Assembly: GCF_000611645.1 (NCBI RefSeq)
Contig: NW_014012308.1
Location: 1,780 to 15,554, forward strand
Origin: Monoraphidium neglectum
Taxonomy: Eukaryota > Chlorophyta > Chlorophyceae > Sphaeropleales > Selenastraceae
Length of the DNA: 13,775 nt
Direction of reading: 5' to 3'
Below the pieces are notes generated by a model that saw only the letters and a program-made list of their open reading frames with translations, had not been told where the DNA came from and did no database searches. This document shows, piece after piece, positions 1-8,800 of this stretch (position 1 is its first letter; each line of letters opens with the position of its first letter). A program made the position numbers and the translations under genes.

Positions 1-1457
1 GCGGCAGGGGGAGCGGTGCAATCGGGCCCGCGTGGCGGCGGCGGTTGGGTGACTGCATAGGCATGCACCGGCGCGCACGTCGCAGGCCGGCCAGTAATGC
101 CCTGCTGTCAAAGCAGCATCCAAATGAGCCTGCTGGCAAGCCCCCAACCCCATCAGTGGTGGCACAACAGCGGCCGCCGCATGGGCAGGCGGAGCCGCCG
201 GTGGCTCGCAATGCATGTGCAAACTCAGCACGTGTTGCAAATGCAAACGTCCCGTGCCATCCGTAGCTGCATCGTGGGGGCCCCGTTCCCCATCCCCCGA
301 GATGCCTGCTATGCCGGTGTCTGAGGGTGGTCGCAGATCGTTCCAGATTATCCACTGCCCACCTGATGCGCGGTCCTCTGCTTCCAGGACTCCGGGCTCC
401 AACCCGCAAGGCTGGGAGCTCCTGACACGCCATTGCTGCTCGCGTTCGAGACCTGCTGCTCCGCGACCGCCCTGCACAGCACCACGCCGCGCCGCTGCAA
501 TGCCCGGGGCTTGAGAGGCTTGATGCCACTGGCACGAAGGCCGACCTGCGTCGTGGCCATCTCAAGACGGGTCGCTTTCTGGAAAAGACACTGATAAGGC
601 CGGCCTGTGCACGTGCGCACGCACGGCAGGGTGAAGAAGGATGTGTGATGTTCGGAAAAAGGGGGTGTGTAGGGGCTCAGCCACCTTCGAGCAGACCCGT
701 CGACGTTGCCCGCTCGCCTGCCGGCGTGGGCACTTGCTCACCTCCGGTGTGCCGAGCAAATGAGGTGGTCAGCCCAGCAATGCAGGTTGGGGGCTCACGT
801 ACGAGATGAGGAAAGGGTACGGGCAGGGTTACCCCACTCGCTTCGCGCACTCTGCTGCCTGCCGCTCCTTGCTGCGCATCCCCAGCACGACGGTGACGGC
901 CACTTACTATGACGTAATGGATTTGACGTCCTTGCATTCATAATCTGCCTAAGGCTGCAAGATGGGCCACGCATCCATTGGTGCATACGATGCCGTGCCC
1001 AGAGTCGTCCTGCCTGCAGGCGGGTCTTGGTAAGGGGCGCTGAGTAACAAGCGAGCGCCCTGGATGGCTGTGTCCGCGATGCACGTCTGCAAGCACCGGC
1101 TTGTGAAGCAGCGGCACCTTCAACAGGGTATGATGAAGCCGGATGTGCGCTTTCGACTGTAGCTGCAGGGTCGCCGTCATGGTAAAGGTCACAGGCGCTC
1201 AAACCATCAATCCGTGACACATTTGGAGTGCGCCTTGATGCCCAAGTGTCATGGTGAGCATCGCGACGCCCTCCTTCTCGCACAAAACATTGGGTGATGG
1301 CGGCGCACATCGTCCCAGCCACGGCAGGGTGCGTGTCCGGCAGCCACGACATTGAGGGCCCCAAATTTCGGCCCCGCCTGCGGATGTGTAGCCGCCTTTG
1401 TGTCTCAAGGCTTTGCTGACAGGGACATGGCAGCTCACAGCTTGAGCTCTTTATTTC
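1..1457. other. No supportable gene; non-coding or intergenic sequence
   Basis: Several open frames cross this stretch. The longest is on the minus strand at 795-1577, 260 codons. None shows a recognisable domain, a transit peptide, or splice junctions that join into a longer sensible protein. The stretch could hold the 3' end of a gene lying to the left, promoter sequence, or old transposon remains. I see no terminal inverted repeats, target-site duplications or reverse-transcriptase/transposase motifs. Confidence 0.5.
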
Positions 1458-2180
1458 GGGGCAAGACGTTGCCGTGTTCAAGCCATGTTCGATGTCATCT
1501 AGCCGGTCAAGGCAAGCACTGACCAAAACCCCAAAGCACAGGAGCTCGACCCGAAGCAGAAGGCTGTTGCATGCCATTGACTGTCCACGTGGCCTTCACT
1601 GACATCAAATTCACTCGTTGAGCTCACCTCTGAGCATGCAACCAGTGATGGGTAGGAGGTTCCCAAGAGCCTTGTTGAGGAGCTGGACGTCAACAGAGAG
1701 ACCTCTTGCGGAAAACGCGCCAAGCAGTTATACCCACAAACAGTGTGGGGTGTTCCTGACCACACCCTGTTCACCGTGCACAAGTCAGTTGTGCATACCA
1801 TGTATCACCGATAGCCCAAGGCAGCCGGAAGCGCCGCACAGTTTGAGACTGCCCACCGCACCACCATTGCGGAATCATCCTGGTGTCCTCGCCCCGCGGC
1901 CGCCTGCTTGCGCGAACCTTACAGCCCTTTACCATCTTCAGATGTTATGAAGTACGTTGAATTAGTTTCGCCTTCAGTGGCAGTGGATAGCTTCCAGGGC
2001 AGCGAGCCAGGCATTCCACGAACTACGATATGGCTTACCGCGCGGGAGACATAGTTGGATTAAGAGGTTGTACCTGTCCAGGAAGGACAACAAAGAACAG
2101 TGGTTTTCGCACAGCCCAGCAGTGTCCCCACACCTTGGTTGGAGACTGGCTCGTCCCTGCATAGGAGTCTGCGTAAGTAG
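1458..2180 (+). other. Possible decayed coding sequence in frame 3 (weak)
   Basis: Read in the frame whose codons start at positions divisible by 3, this stretch is interrupted by stops at 1500, 1578, 1653, 1812, 2052, 2061 and 2178. Between them lie fairly long protein-like segments, for example 1656-1811 and 1815-2051. Their composition is less Ala/Arg/Pro-rich than random frames in this DNA, with pieces such as VPKSLVEELDV and SDVMKYVELV. The base composition is also visibly less GC-rich than the neighbouring genes. This could be a pseudogene or transposon relic. However, the number of stops is close to what chance would give in about 240 codons, so I do not call it a pseudogene. No family is recognised. 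Confidence 0.15.
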
Positions 2181-2685
2181 CTAGCATCACGCCAATCTTT
2201 TTGAAGGTAAGCGACCGCACCCGGGGCCCGAGTGGAGCCGCTCGCTCAGTGGCCCTGCCTGGGAGGCCCCTGAGCTGGAGCGGCGCAGCAACTAGCAGAG
2301 GGCGGGCAACTTAGGCTTCCGGGCCCGCTTGGGATGCGTGCGTTAGGCCTGGCCGGGCCGAAGCAGGGGCCCTTGGCTGAAGGCTCTGGCTCCCCTTGCG
2401 GCCTGCTGTAAGCCCAGAGAGCCTTGTTGTGGACGTTTCGTGTGCCTGTGGCGCTCAGCGACCGCGCGGACCACCACACGAGGCACACCCTTGCTCGACC
2501 TCTTCGTGGAACACCGCTGGCCTCCCCGACTCGCAGCTAGGCAACCGCCCACGCTGTTCACCGCCAAGACCTTGACCTGAACTTCTTGACAGCGCACTGG
2601 TCGTCATCTGCGTGCGGCGCCTCCCCACGCCTCCGTGCTGGTGTTGCAAGCGGCCGCTGAAGCAGCGGCAGCGGCGTGTGCCGCA
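2181..2685 (+). other. Probable leader/promoter region of the Q-rich gene
   Basis: This is the sequence between the low-GC stretch and the first usable ATG of the Q-rich gene. An in-frame TGA at 2578-2580 limits how far the reading frame can extend upstream without splicing. The frame is open from 2581, and its first in-frame ATG is at 2686. A consensus-like splice donor (GAAG|GTAAGC, GT at 2207) and a second (GC|GTAAGT, GT at 2173) precede it. A spliced 5' untranslated exon is therefore possible. No clear TATA box is seen. Confidence 0.3.
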
Positions 2686-3719
2686 ATGATTCAGACGTCC
2701 ATGGCTTACGAGACTCTGCCGCAGGCTGGTGAATTCGCGGCGATGCAGCACGCGCAGGGCTACGGCCCCCAAAAGCGCGTGGTGTACTTGCAGCAGGCCC
2801 AGGTCCCCCAGCAGCAGGTGTTGGGTGCGCCTGCCGGTATGCGCCTCGTGCAGCAGCAGCAGCCGCAGCTGATTTCTGGCGGACCAGGTCAGCAACAGCA
2901 GGTCTGGCTGCAGGCCGCACCGCAGCAGCAGCTGCAGCAGCAGCAGTTGCCGCAGCAGCAGCACCAGCTGCAGCAGCAGCAGCACCAGCTGCAGCAGCAG
3001 CAGCCGCAGCATGCGCCTCAGATGGTACAGGTTGCTGGCATGCGCCCGCAGATGCAGTATGTGATGGCGCAGCCTCCACAGCAGCAGCAGGTGCCTGTGC
3101 AGCAACAGCAGCAGATCGTGTATTTGCAGCAGGCGCAACAGCAGCAGCCGGCGCCGGTGCAGCAGCAGGTGCAGTACAAGCCTGTGCAGCAGGCCGTGCA
3201 GCAGGCTGCTGCGGCGCCAGGCCAGGCGGCCCCAGGATCAACCGTCCTCGTCAACATCAACGGCACGCTGCGCCCCGCGCTCGTCGGTCAGAATGGTACG
3301 CTGCTGCTCCTCGACGGCGCCAAGCCCGGGATGGCCCCCGCGCCCCTGCAGCAGGCCCCGCAGCCCGTCGTGCAGTATGTAGCCGTGCAGCAGGCCGCGC
3401 AGCAGCAGGCGCCCGCGCAGCGCGTGCAGCTCGTGGTATCGCAAGCAGGCGGGCAGCCTGGTGGCGGCGTCGGTGGTGGCGGCGTGTATGTGCAGGCCCA
3501 GGGCGGCGGCACCCCACAATACGTAGCGGTACAGCAGAACGGCCAGGTGCAGCTGATGCGCCAGGCATCTGTTCCCAACAGCACCACGGTGCCTATGACT
3601 CCACAGATGCGCAACGGCGCGCCGGTGCAGGTGGCGCCCATCCAGTACGCCGTTCCTGTGCTGCAGCAGCAGCAGCAGCAGCAGCAACAGCTCCTGCAGC
3701 AGCAGCAGCAGCAGCTGCA

Positions 3720-3770
<51 letters not shown>

Positions 3771-5112
3771 CGTACCCGTGTTGCTCGGCACCAATGGGGC
3801 TGGGCTGCAGCAGCTGCCCCCTGTGGCACTGCAGCAGCGCCCGACTGTCCAGGTGATTCAGCCCCACCTGGTGGCCGCCAGCAAGCCTATGATGATGGCA
3901 CCCCCCTCTGGCAATGCTGGCATTATGCCCCAACAGCTCCAGCAGCTGCAGCAGCAGCAGCAGCTGCAGCAACAGCTGCAGCAGCAGCACCAGCAGCTCC
4001 TGCTCCAGCAGCACAGCGCGCAGCTGGCTGGAGGCGCCGCGCCCGTCAGCGCCGCCACCGTGTCACTTGGCGGCGGGGCGCGGGGCGCTGGCTCAATGCC
4101 TGGCAGCCCCGCCATGCCCCAGGTGCAGGCGGCCACCATGGCCGGGCCGCTGCAGCCGCAGGGCGGCATGACAGGTGTATCGTCGGGCCTAGACATTGCC
4201 GCGCTGCAGGCGCAGGCCATCGCCGCGCACGCGCACGCACAGCAGGCCGCGCAGGCGCGCGCGCAGGCGCAGGCCAACGCGGCCGCCGCCGCGGCGGCGG
4301 CCGCGGGCGTGGGCATCATCGGCGACGCGCGGCGCTCGCGCTCAGGCTCGGCCGCCGCCACCCCCGCCGGCAGCCTCTCGGGGTCCCAGCCGGGCTCCCC
4401 ACCCGCGCGCGCTGCGACGCCCGTCGCTGCGTCCCCCCCCGCCGCCGCGGCGCCGCTCCTGCCCGGCCTCGCCGGCCTGCTGGGCGCCGGCGGCGACCTG
4501 GGCGCGCTCGGCGGCAAGGACGCGGTGATGCGCCTCATCGCGTCCAGCGCGATCGAGGCCCGCATGAGCCCCGATCAGGCCGTGATGGCTGGCATGTGCA
4601 GCCCGGCTGACAAGGACGCCCTCGCCGCCGCGTTTGCGGCGGAGGCCGCGCGCCTCGGCGGCGCGCTCGCGCCCACCGCCGCGCCCGCGGCCGCGGCGCC
4701 CATGTCTGCCGACGCGCCCCTGGACGGCTTCGCGTTTGGCGGCAAGCCCCAGGCTGCGCCGCTGTCCCAGCTCGGCGCGCTGCGCGCGGCGCCCCCGGCG
4801 CGCGGCGGCAGCGGCAGCGGCATGCTGAACGCGTTCGGCTTCTCCCTATTCGGCACCCCCTCCGACGGCCTGGGCCTGCCGGGCCTAGCGGTCGGCCCCA
4901 AGGCCATCTCGGACGACGGCTCGCGGGGCGCCGCAGACCAGCTGGCCGCCCCAGGCGCGGGTGCGCCCAAAATGGCGCCCGCCGCGGGCGGCATTGGCGG
5001 GAATGCTTCGGAGGCCTCTCTGGCTGCCATGGTCTCAGGCCTCAACCTCAATCTGGCGGACCTGTCTGCCGGAGCCGCCGTGGCGGTTGCGCCTCAACAG
5101 GCGTCTGCTTGA
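2686..5112 (+). CDS. Glutamine-rich prion-like protein of unknown function, 808 aa
   Basis: One long intronless frame encodes 808 residues. The start chosen is the first in-frame ATG (2686, G at -3). A second ATG at 2701 is possible, and an upstream frame open from 2581 contains no ATG. Residues about 20-460 are dominated by Gln. They include Q9 (3664-3690) and Q17 (residues 345-361), mixed with repeated V/I-Q-Y, YLQQAQ and QYVAVQQ motifs. Residues about 530-620 are Ala-rich and then Ser/Pro-rich, with a basic RRSRSGS patch and SP/TP sites. Residues about 611-659 look helical and more ordered. The tail contains LNLNL at 786-790. All ten Tyr lie in the first 321 residues, and I find only one Cys. 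No catalytic or DNA-binding domain is recognised. Gln-rich proteins of this kind are often transcription coactivators or RNA-granule scaffolds, but that is family-level analogy, not evidence. It is odd in being intronless beside heavily intron-containing genes. Confidence 0.8.
3664..3768 (+). repeat. Coding CAG trinucleotide tract (polyQ)
   Basis: Within the Q-rich gene, glutamine codons run in three blocks separated by Leu codons: 9, 6 and 17 Gln. The last block has 15 uninterrupted CAG codons at 3724-3768, preceded by one CAA. CAG is used almost to the exclusion of CAA across the gene. The pure run is the part most likely to vary in length between strains. Confidence 0.95.
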
Positions 5113-5140
5113 TCGTCGACATGACGCGCGCCCCATTCGC

Positions 5141-5208
5141 GGGGGCGTGCGCGCACAAGGGCCGCGCGGGAGAGTCCCGCGCCGCCTGGGGCGCGCGCGC
5201 ACGCCCCC
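5141..5208 (+). repeat. Nested GC-rich inverted repeat just downstream of the Q-rich stop
   Basis: The arms 5141-5154 and 5195-5208 are perfect 14-bp reverse complements. Inside them lies a second hairpin, 5164-5171 with 5175-5182 (8 bp, 3-nt loop GAG). The element starts 28 nt after the TGA at 5110-5112, so it would lie in the early 3' untranslated region. The stem is almost entirely G:C. A role in 3'-end formation, mRNA stability or readthrough is possible, but nothing in the sequence decides between these. Confidence 0.7.
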
Positions 5209-5307
5209 GGTTCCTTTCCGCTCCTCATCTCAGCAACGATGCACTGCCTGCTTTGCACAATGGACGGCCGGAGGTTTCCTTCTATGGCCGCGCCCGCCGG
5301 CGCATGC

Positions 5308-5326
5308 CGCCCCGCGCGGCGGGGCG
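5308..5326 (+). repeat. Short perfect hairpin, 8-bp stem
   Basis: CGCCCCGC at 5308-5315 pairs with GCGGGGCG at 5319-5326 across a 3-nt loop. It lies in the presumed 3' untranslated region of the Q-rich gene, about 195 nt after the stop. In DNA this GC-rich, hairpins of this size can occur by chance. Confidence 0.5.
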
Positions 5327-5715
5327 CGCGCGCAGGGTCTCGGCGCGCGCCGGACGACGCCCTTAGTGAAACAGGTTTCGACGGGATCAACACTTGCGCC
5401 TCGGGGCTCGGTACCACACCGCCGCATTGCACTGCGCCGGCCGGCGCGACCGCGCAGCCGGAGGCCTCCTCGAGCGGAGCCGTGCGCCACTGTGCCCGGG
5501 CCCAAGCCCGCACCCGCACTGCTCCCAACTCGTCCCCTCCTCGCACCCAAACCACACCTTACACTACATCGACACGCAACACGAGTCATCACAACTTTCT
5601 CCAAGGCGCGGCAGTTATTTCGCCTCCTATGCGGGTCGTTCGCGCCTGTTTGTCTGCGACTTCTTATCCACAGCAACAATGGGGGAGACATTATCTTTCA
5701 GGCCGGCATACGCGA

Positions 5716-5737
5716 GGGCGCGCGCGAGCGCGCGCCC
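5716..5737 (+). repeat. 10-bp GC palindrome with 2-nt spacer
   Basis: GGGCGCGCGC at 5716-5725 is followed by GA and its exact reverse complement at 5728-5737. The alternating purine-pyrimidine GC run could also adopt a Z-DNA form. No gene boundary is defined here, so its role is unknown. Confidence 0.6.
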
Positions 5738-7854
5738 CGGGTGCCATCGCCGCACTCACTGTTCATGCGCTGGCCTTGGCAGGGGTGGGTTCCCTTGCTT
5801 TGCATGTGCACAAGGCATGTGTCATTTAGGTGGTCTGCTAGCCCTGTCCTTCTTGGGAAGGCAGAGCCGACACTTGCGATGCGCTACTGCTGTGATGACG
5901 CGCGGCGGCGGGCTGCGCCTCTTGCGCACCCCTTAAGACAGCTTGCCTCTCGCACGCAACACACACTCACACCTTCACACACATGGAAAAGCGCATCATT
6001 GCGGGGTCTTGCTCGGACAGCGGGCAGCACTTGGCTGGGACGCTCATAAGCACTTGCACCGCCGGCCGCGCAAGCGCTCCCGCCCCCCGCCGCAACAGTG
6101 GCGCCCCCAGGGGCGGCGCGCCCGCGCCTGGGTTTCCCTAATAGACGCTGATGTGTCTGCGGAACACACACCTACACGCATGTTGTGGCTTGCTCTCTGG
6201 GCGATCCGCCCAGGGTTTCTTCGTGCCTGGGGTTTGGGCCTGCAACGCCTCCCCCCAGGTAGAGGGTGAATGCCCCGCACCCCATCGTGCACGCACCCCA
6301 TTTCGCGCCAACCGGGCCTGCGATTCGCCCGGCGCGCGCTCGCCGACCGCACCGCTTCGCTACCTGCCTCTCTCTCCTTGCCCTTCTTCTTGTTCCGTTG
6401 TGTCCTCCTGTGAACTTGAGCGAATGGCATGCAGCCCCGCCCAGAACCCTCGCCCAACAGTTGCATGGCGGCGCGCTGAGCACCGACGGCCGGGCTCTGG
6501 CGGCACGGCGGGCCGGCATGGGACCATTGGCGACGCCGCGGCGCGCTGCGCACTACTCTTGTTGTGCATGTATTGCTTTCCTCCGCGTGCACTGTCAGGC
6601 CGACAACCCATCCTTGCGGATGTTAATGATCTGCGCCCGGGGTGCAGCATTTGTTGGAGCCTGGCGGGATGGGGGCGTGTGCGGCGCCCCCGAGCCGCCT
6701 GGGATTCTCTAGTCAATTTGGGGCATGCAGCGCGTCGCCCGCCGAGCCTGCAAGGCCGGTGGGGCGCGGGCACATTGGGATGTCATGTCAGGGCCTCAGG
6801 GTGTCGGTGGGCAAACCGGCACGATGTGTTGAGAGGGATTTGGCAAGGTGGGGCGTGTACCGCATTTTAATGGTTGTGACGCCCCTGAGCCAGGATGGGG
6901 CTGGGACCCGTGCTTGTCAAGTGCGCGGGGTGGTGGAGGCATCGAATTCATATTTTCGGCAAAACTGTTTCAGTAACCTTCAACCTCAATTCCTATCCAA
7001 CCTATAATCTCCATGATTAATTGCACGGGTACAGCAGGCAGGGGTTGACTTTGGACAGGCACAAATGCTGATGTCTACGTGCATGCTATGCGCTTCATCA
7101 GACTCACAAAGCAACAGAGCAGATGTCTGTGTCCAGCAACCTGAAGCTTGCCGATGGATTGGCTTGGGTGGGCCACATTTGAGGTTTCTGAAGGCTCAAT
7201 TGCCATGACTAAAAGCCACCATGCTATGTCCAATGTTCAATGGTGACAGCAGACCGTCGGTCCTTCTGCCGCTGCTGCGGACGGCTCACCTGGTGACAAC
7301 ATGTGGCCGTCCATGACCCTGGTGGAGATCAGAAGGCCGTCTGTGTGATTTCTCAAAAAGGAAGACGCTTGATGCGCCTTCTACTTTATTTGCAGGTCGC
7401 ACTGTTTGCGCGGTGATCTTGGCGGAATTGAGACACCCGGCTTTCCTCACAGCTGCAATACACTGGGATAGAGCCAGCATTGCTTATGACATCCAGCGAA
7501 CACATCAAAGTTGAGCCCCAGCGCCGCTGCTGAAAGCGCAAAGGCGGCAGGACCCAGGAGGGCCACCTGCTGGTGTGGCGCCGCCGCACCAACCGCGAGA
7601 CATGCCCGTCCTGCAGACCGTCTTTTCACCGGAGGGCGTCGACCCCCTCGCATGGGTGCGGCTTTGTACCTTGGTGTGGGTTCATTGGGATTGGGCGCCT
7701 GACAGCCTGGGACAGCCTGGGACCGGGCACCAGGCCTGGTCATCGCAATGCAGCTCGCCTGTTCATGCAGCACTGCCATGACGGAACCCTCCGACAGTCC
7801 TCTCCCCGACACTGCCCCAACACTTCCCCACAGGCTGTGGTGTGCGCAGCCACG

Positions 7855-8323
7855 ATGGCGGCCAGCGCGGCCACGTCGCTGCTCGGCAAGCGGCGCAGCC
7901 ACGTCGTGCGCGCGCGCGGCGGCGGGGCGCCCATCGCCAAGCAGCCGCGGCCGGCGGGCAGCAGGGAGTGCAAGCAGTGCCAGGGCTGCGGAAAGGTGCG
8001 CGATTCTTGTCTGCAACGCAAGAGTGGCCCACACCGTCTCATACAGTGCTCTTTGTTTGGTGGCCGCAGTGGCAAGCGGCGTCTCTTCTTGTTGGCCTGA
8101 TGGCCACTACATGTTCAACACACCCTTGCGTCGTCTTGCCGTCCGCCGCCAGGTTCTATGCTACACGTGCGCCGGCGCAGGGCGCCTGAACAGCCCCGGC
8201 GTGGTGGTGCTGCCAAAGGGCGAGGGCGTTGAGTGGTGCCCTCACTGCCGGGGCACTGGACGGGAGAAGTGTCCCTGGTGTTTTGGTGAGGGATTCAAAC
8301 TGGACATTGGCTTCCGAGTGTAA
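7855..8323 (+). CDS. DnaJ-type cysteine-rich zinc-finger protein, BSD2-like (2 exons)
   Basis: Exons 7855-7995 and 8153-8320 plus a TAA stop at 8321-8323 encode 103 residues. The 157-nt intron has donor AAAG|GTGCGC and acceptor CCGCCAG, phase 0. Splicing joins four CxxCxGxG zinc-binding motifs starting at C39, C50, C76 and C87. Their 11-26-11 spacing is that of the Hsp40/DnaJ cysteine-rich domain, with no J domain. Free-standing plastid proteins of this kind include BSD2, a late Rubisco-assembly chaperone, and the thylakoid factors LQY1 and PSA2. The small size and four-motif-only layout fit BSD2 best, but the subfamily is an inference. Residues 1-37 are basic and Ala/Ser-rich, like part of a transit peptide. 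The true N-terminus may lie further upstream because a plausible splice acceptor ends at 7833, in frame with this exon. The gene lies 473 bp upstream of the phosphatase gene on the same strand. Confidence 0.85.
7996..8152 (+). other. Intron of the zinc-finger gene, between motifs 1 and 2
   Basis: It begins GTGCGCGATT and ends CCGCCGCCAG. Removing it restores an uninterrupted reading from GCGK in motif 1 to VLCYTC in motif 2. The unspliced frame from exon 1 instead runs out of the family and stops at 8100. Confidence 0.85.
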
Positions 8324-8790
8324 TGGGCTGCGTAGTTTGAGTTTTGGGGGGCGGGGGGTATGGGACGCAGTGCACGATGGTGGGAGGGCGCTGGCGTTGC
8401 CAGCACGAGCACAGCGATCCTGGTCCAACGGGTTGACTTGCTGCGGCAAGCTCCTGTCACGGGTTTAAATCGCTTCGGTCCAGTCCACAACAGCTGAGCT
8501 GCTTTGATATGACTGCTGATCCAAGTGCATGAGAGTGCGGCTTGGGCGCTTGAGCCCAGTCGCGCCGCATCAATGAATCAATGAGTCGAGCAGTTCCCGG
8601 CGGTGGTCCAGTAGATGGGCACAAATGTGCCCGCGCCAGGCCACAATTTCGTTGCTTGAACAGTATGTCCGTGCCATGAATATGTGTTGATATGTACACC
8701 TGCTAAAGTCCGCGAAACGCGAAGACAACGAGGATCGCAGTTCCAGGATCCACTGATCAGAGGGCCAAGCGGCATCTTTTGCGCTAGTGT
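8324..8790. other. Intergenic region between zinc-finger and phosphatase genes
   Basis: It holds the 3' untranslated region of the zinc-finger gene and the promoter/5' leader of the phosphatase gene. Two G6 runs separated by one C, then GGG, lie at 8346-8364, about 22 nt after the stop. No convincing ORF, TATA box or poly(A) signal is seen. Confidence 0.5.
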
Positions 8791-8800
8791 GCCACCATGA
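8791..8800 (+). promoter_or_regulatory. Kozak-type start context of the phosphatase gene
   Basis: GCCACCATGA places the ATG at 8797 in the classic GCCACC context. An in-frame TAG at 8785-8787 lies just upstream, so without splicing the protein cannot begin earlier. Together these fix the start well. Confidence 0.75.

Larger units (their letters stand above)
5113..7854. other. Long non-coding stretch: 3' UTR of the Q-rich gene, then intergenic and 5' sequence
   Basis: No frame in these 2.7 kb shows a recognisable domain or a convincing set of joined exons on either strand. The first part (to about 6900) is very GC-rich and rich in inverted repeats. The part from about 6930 to 7560 is less GC-rich. 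A 10-bp direct repeat, GACAGCCTGG, stands in tandem at 7701-7720. Near the right end, CTTCCCCACAG ending at 7833 looks like a splice acceptor. A 5' untranslated or transit-peptide exon of the zinc-finger gene may therefore lie somewhere in 7500-7800. I could not identify it; an ATG at 7602 is one candidate. Confidence 0.45.

Noticed and set aside
436..470. GTTCGAGAC, like a tRNA T-loop
   Set aside because: The flanking bases do not form the 5-bp T stem, and no acceptor or anticodon arms can be found at the right distances.
795..1577. 260-codon minus-strand open frame
   Set aside because: Composition is scrambled with no motif, transit peptide or membrane segment. An ORF of this length is expected by chance in GC-rich DNA.
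2635..2685. Starting the Q-rich protein at 2635
   Set aside because: The codon there is GTG. In eukaryotic nuclear DNA the first in-frame ATG, at 2686, is the better start.
2455..4014. Long minus-strand open frames rich in Leu, Ala or Cys opposite the Q-rich gene
   Set aside because: They are mirror readings of the CAG repeat (CTG/TGC/GCT on the other strand), which stays open in several frames. They show no domain or sensible composition.
4575..5051. Minus-strand 158-codon frame opposite the 3' end of the Q-rich gene
   Set aside because: It mirrors the high-GC coding frame on the plus strand. It has no independent motif and no plausible promoter side.
5394..6171. Overlapping open frames after the Q-rich gene as extra genes
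   Set aside because: None has a recognisable domain. They overlap in several frames on both strands, and the region is better explained as untranslated and intergenic sequence.
8319..8323. TGTAA, the chlorophyte poly(A) signal, at the zinc-finger gene stop
   Set aside because: It overlaps the stop codon itself, leaving no room for a normal 3' untranslated region. It is most likely a by-product of the GTG TAA codons.
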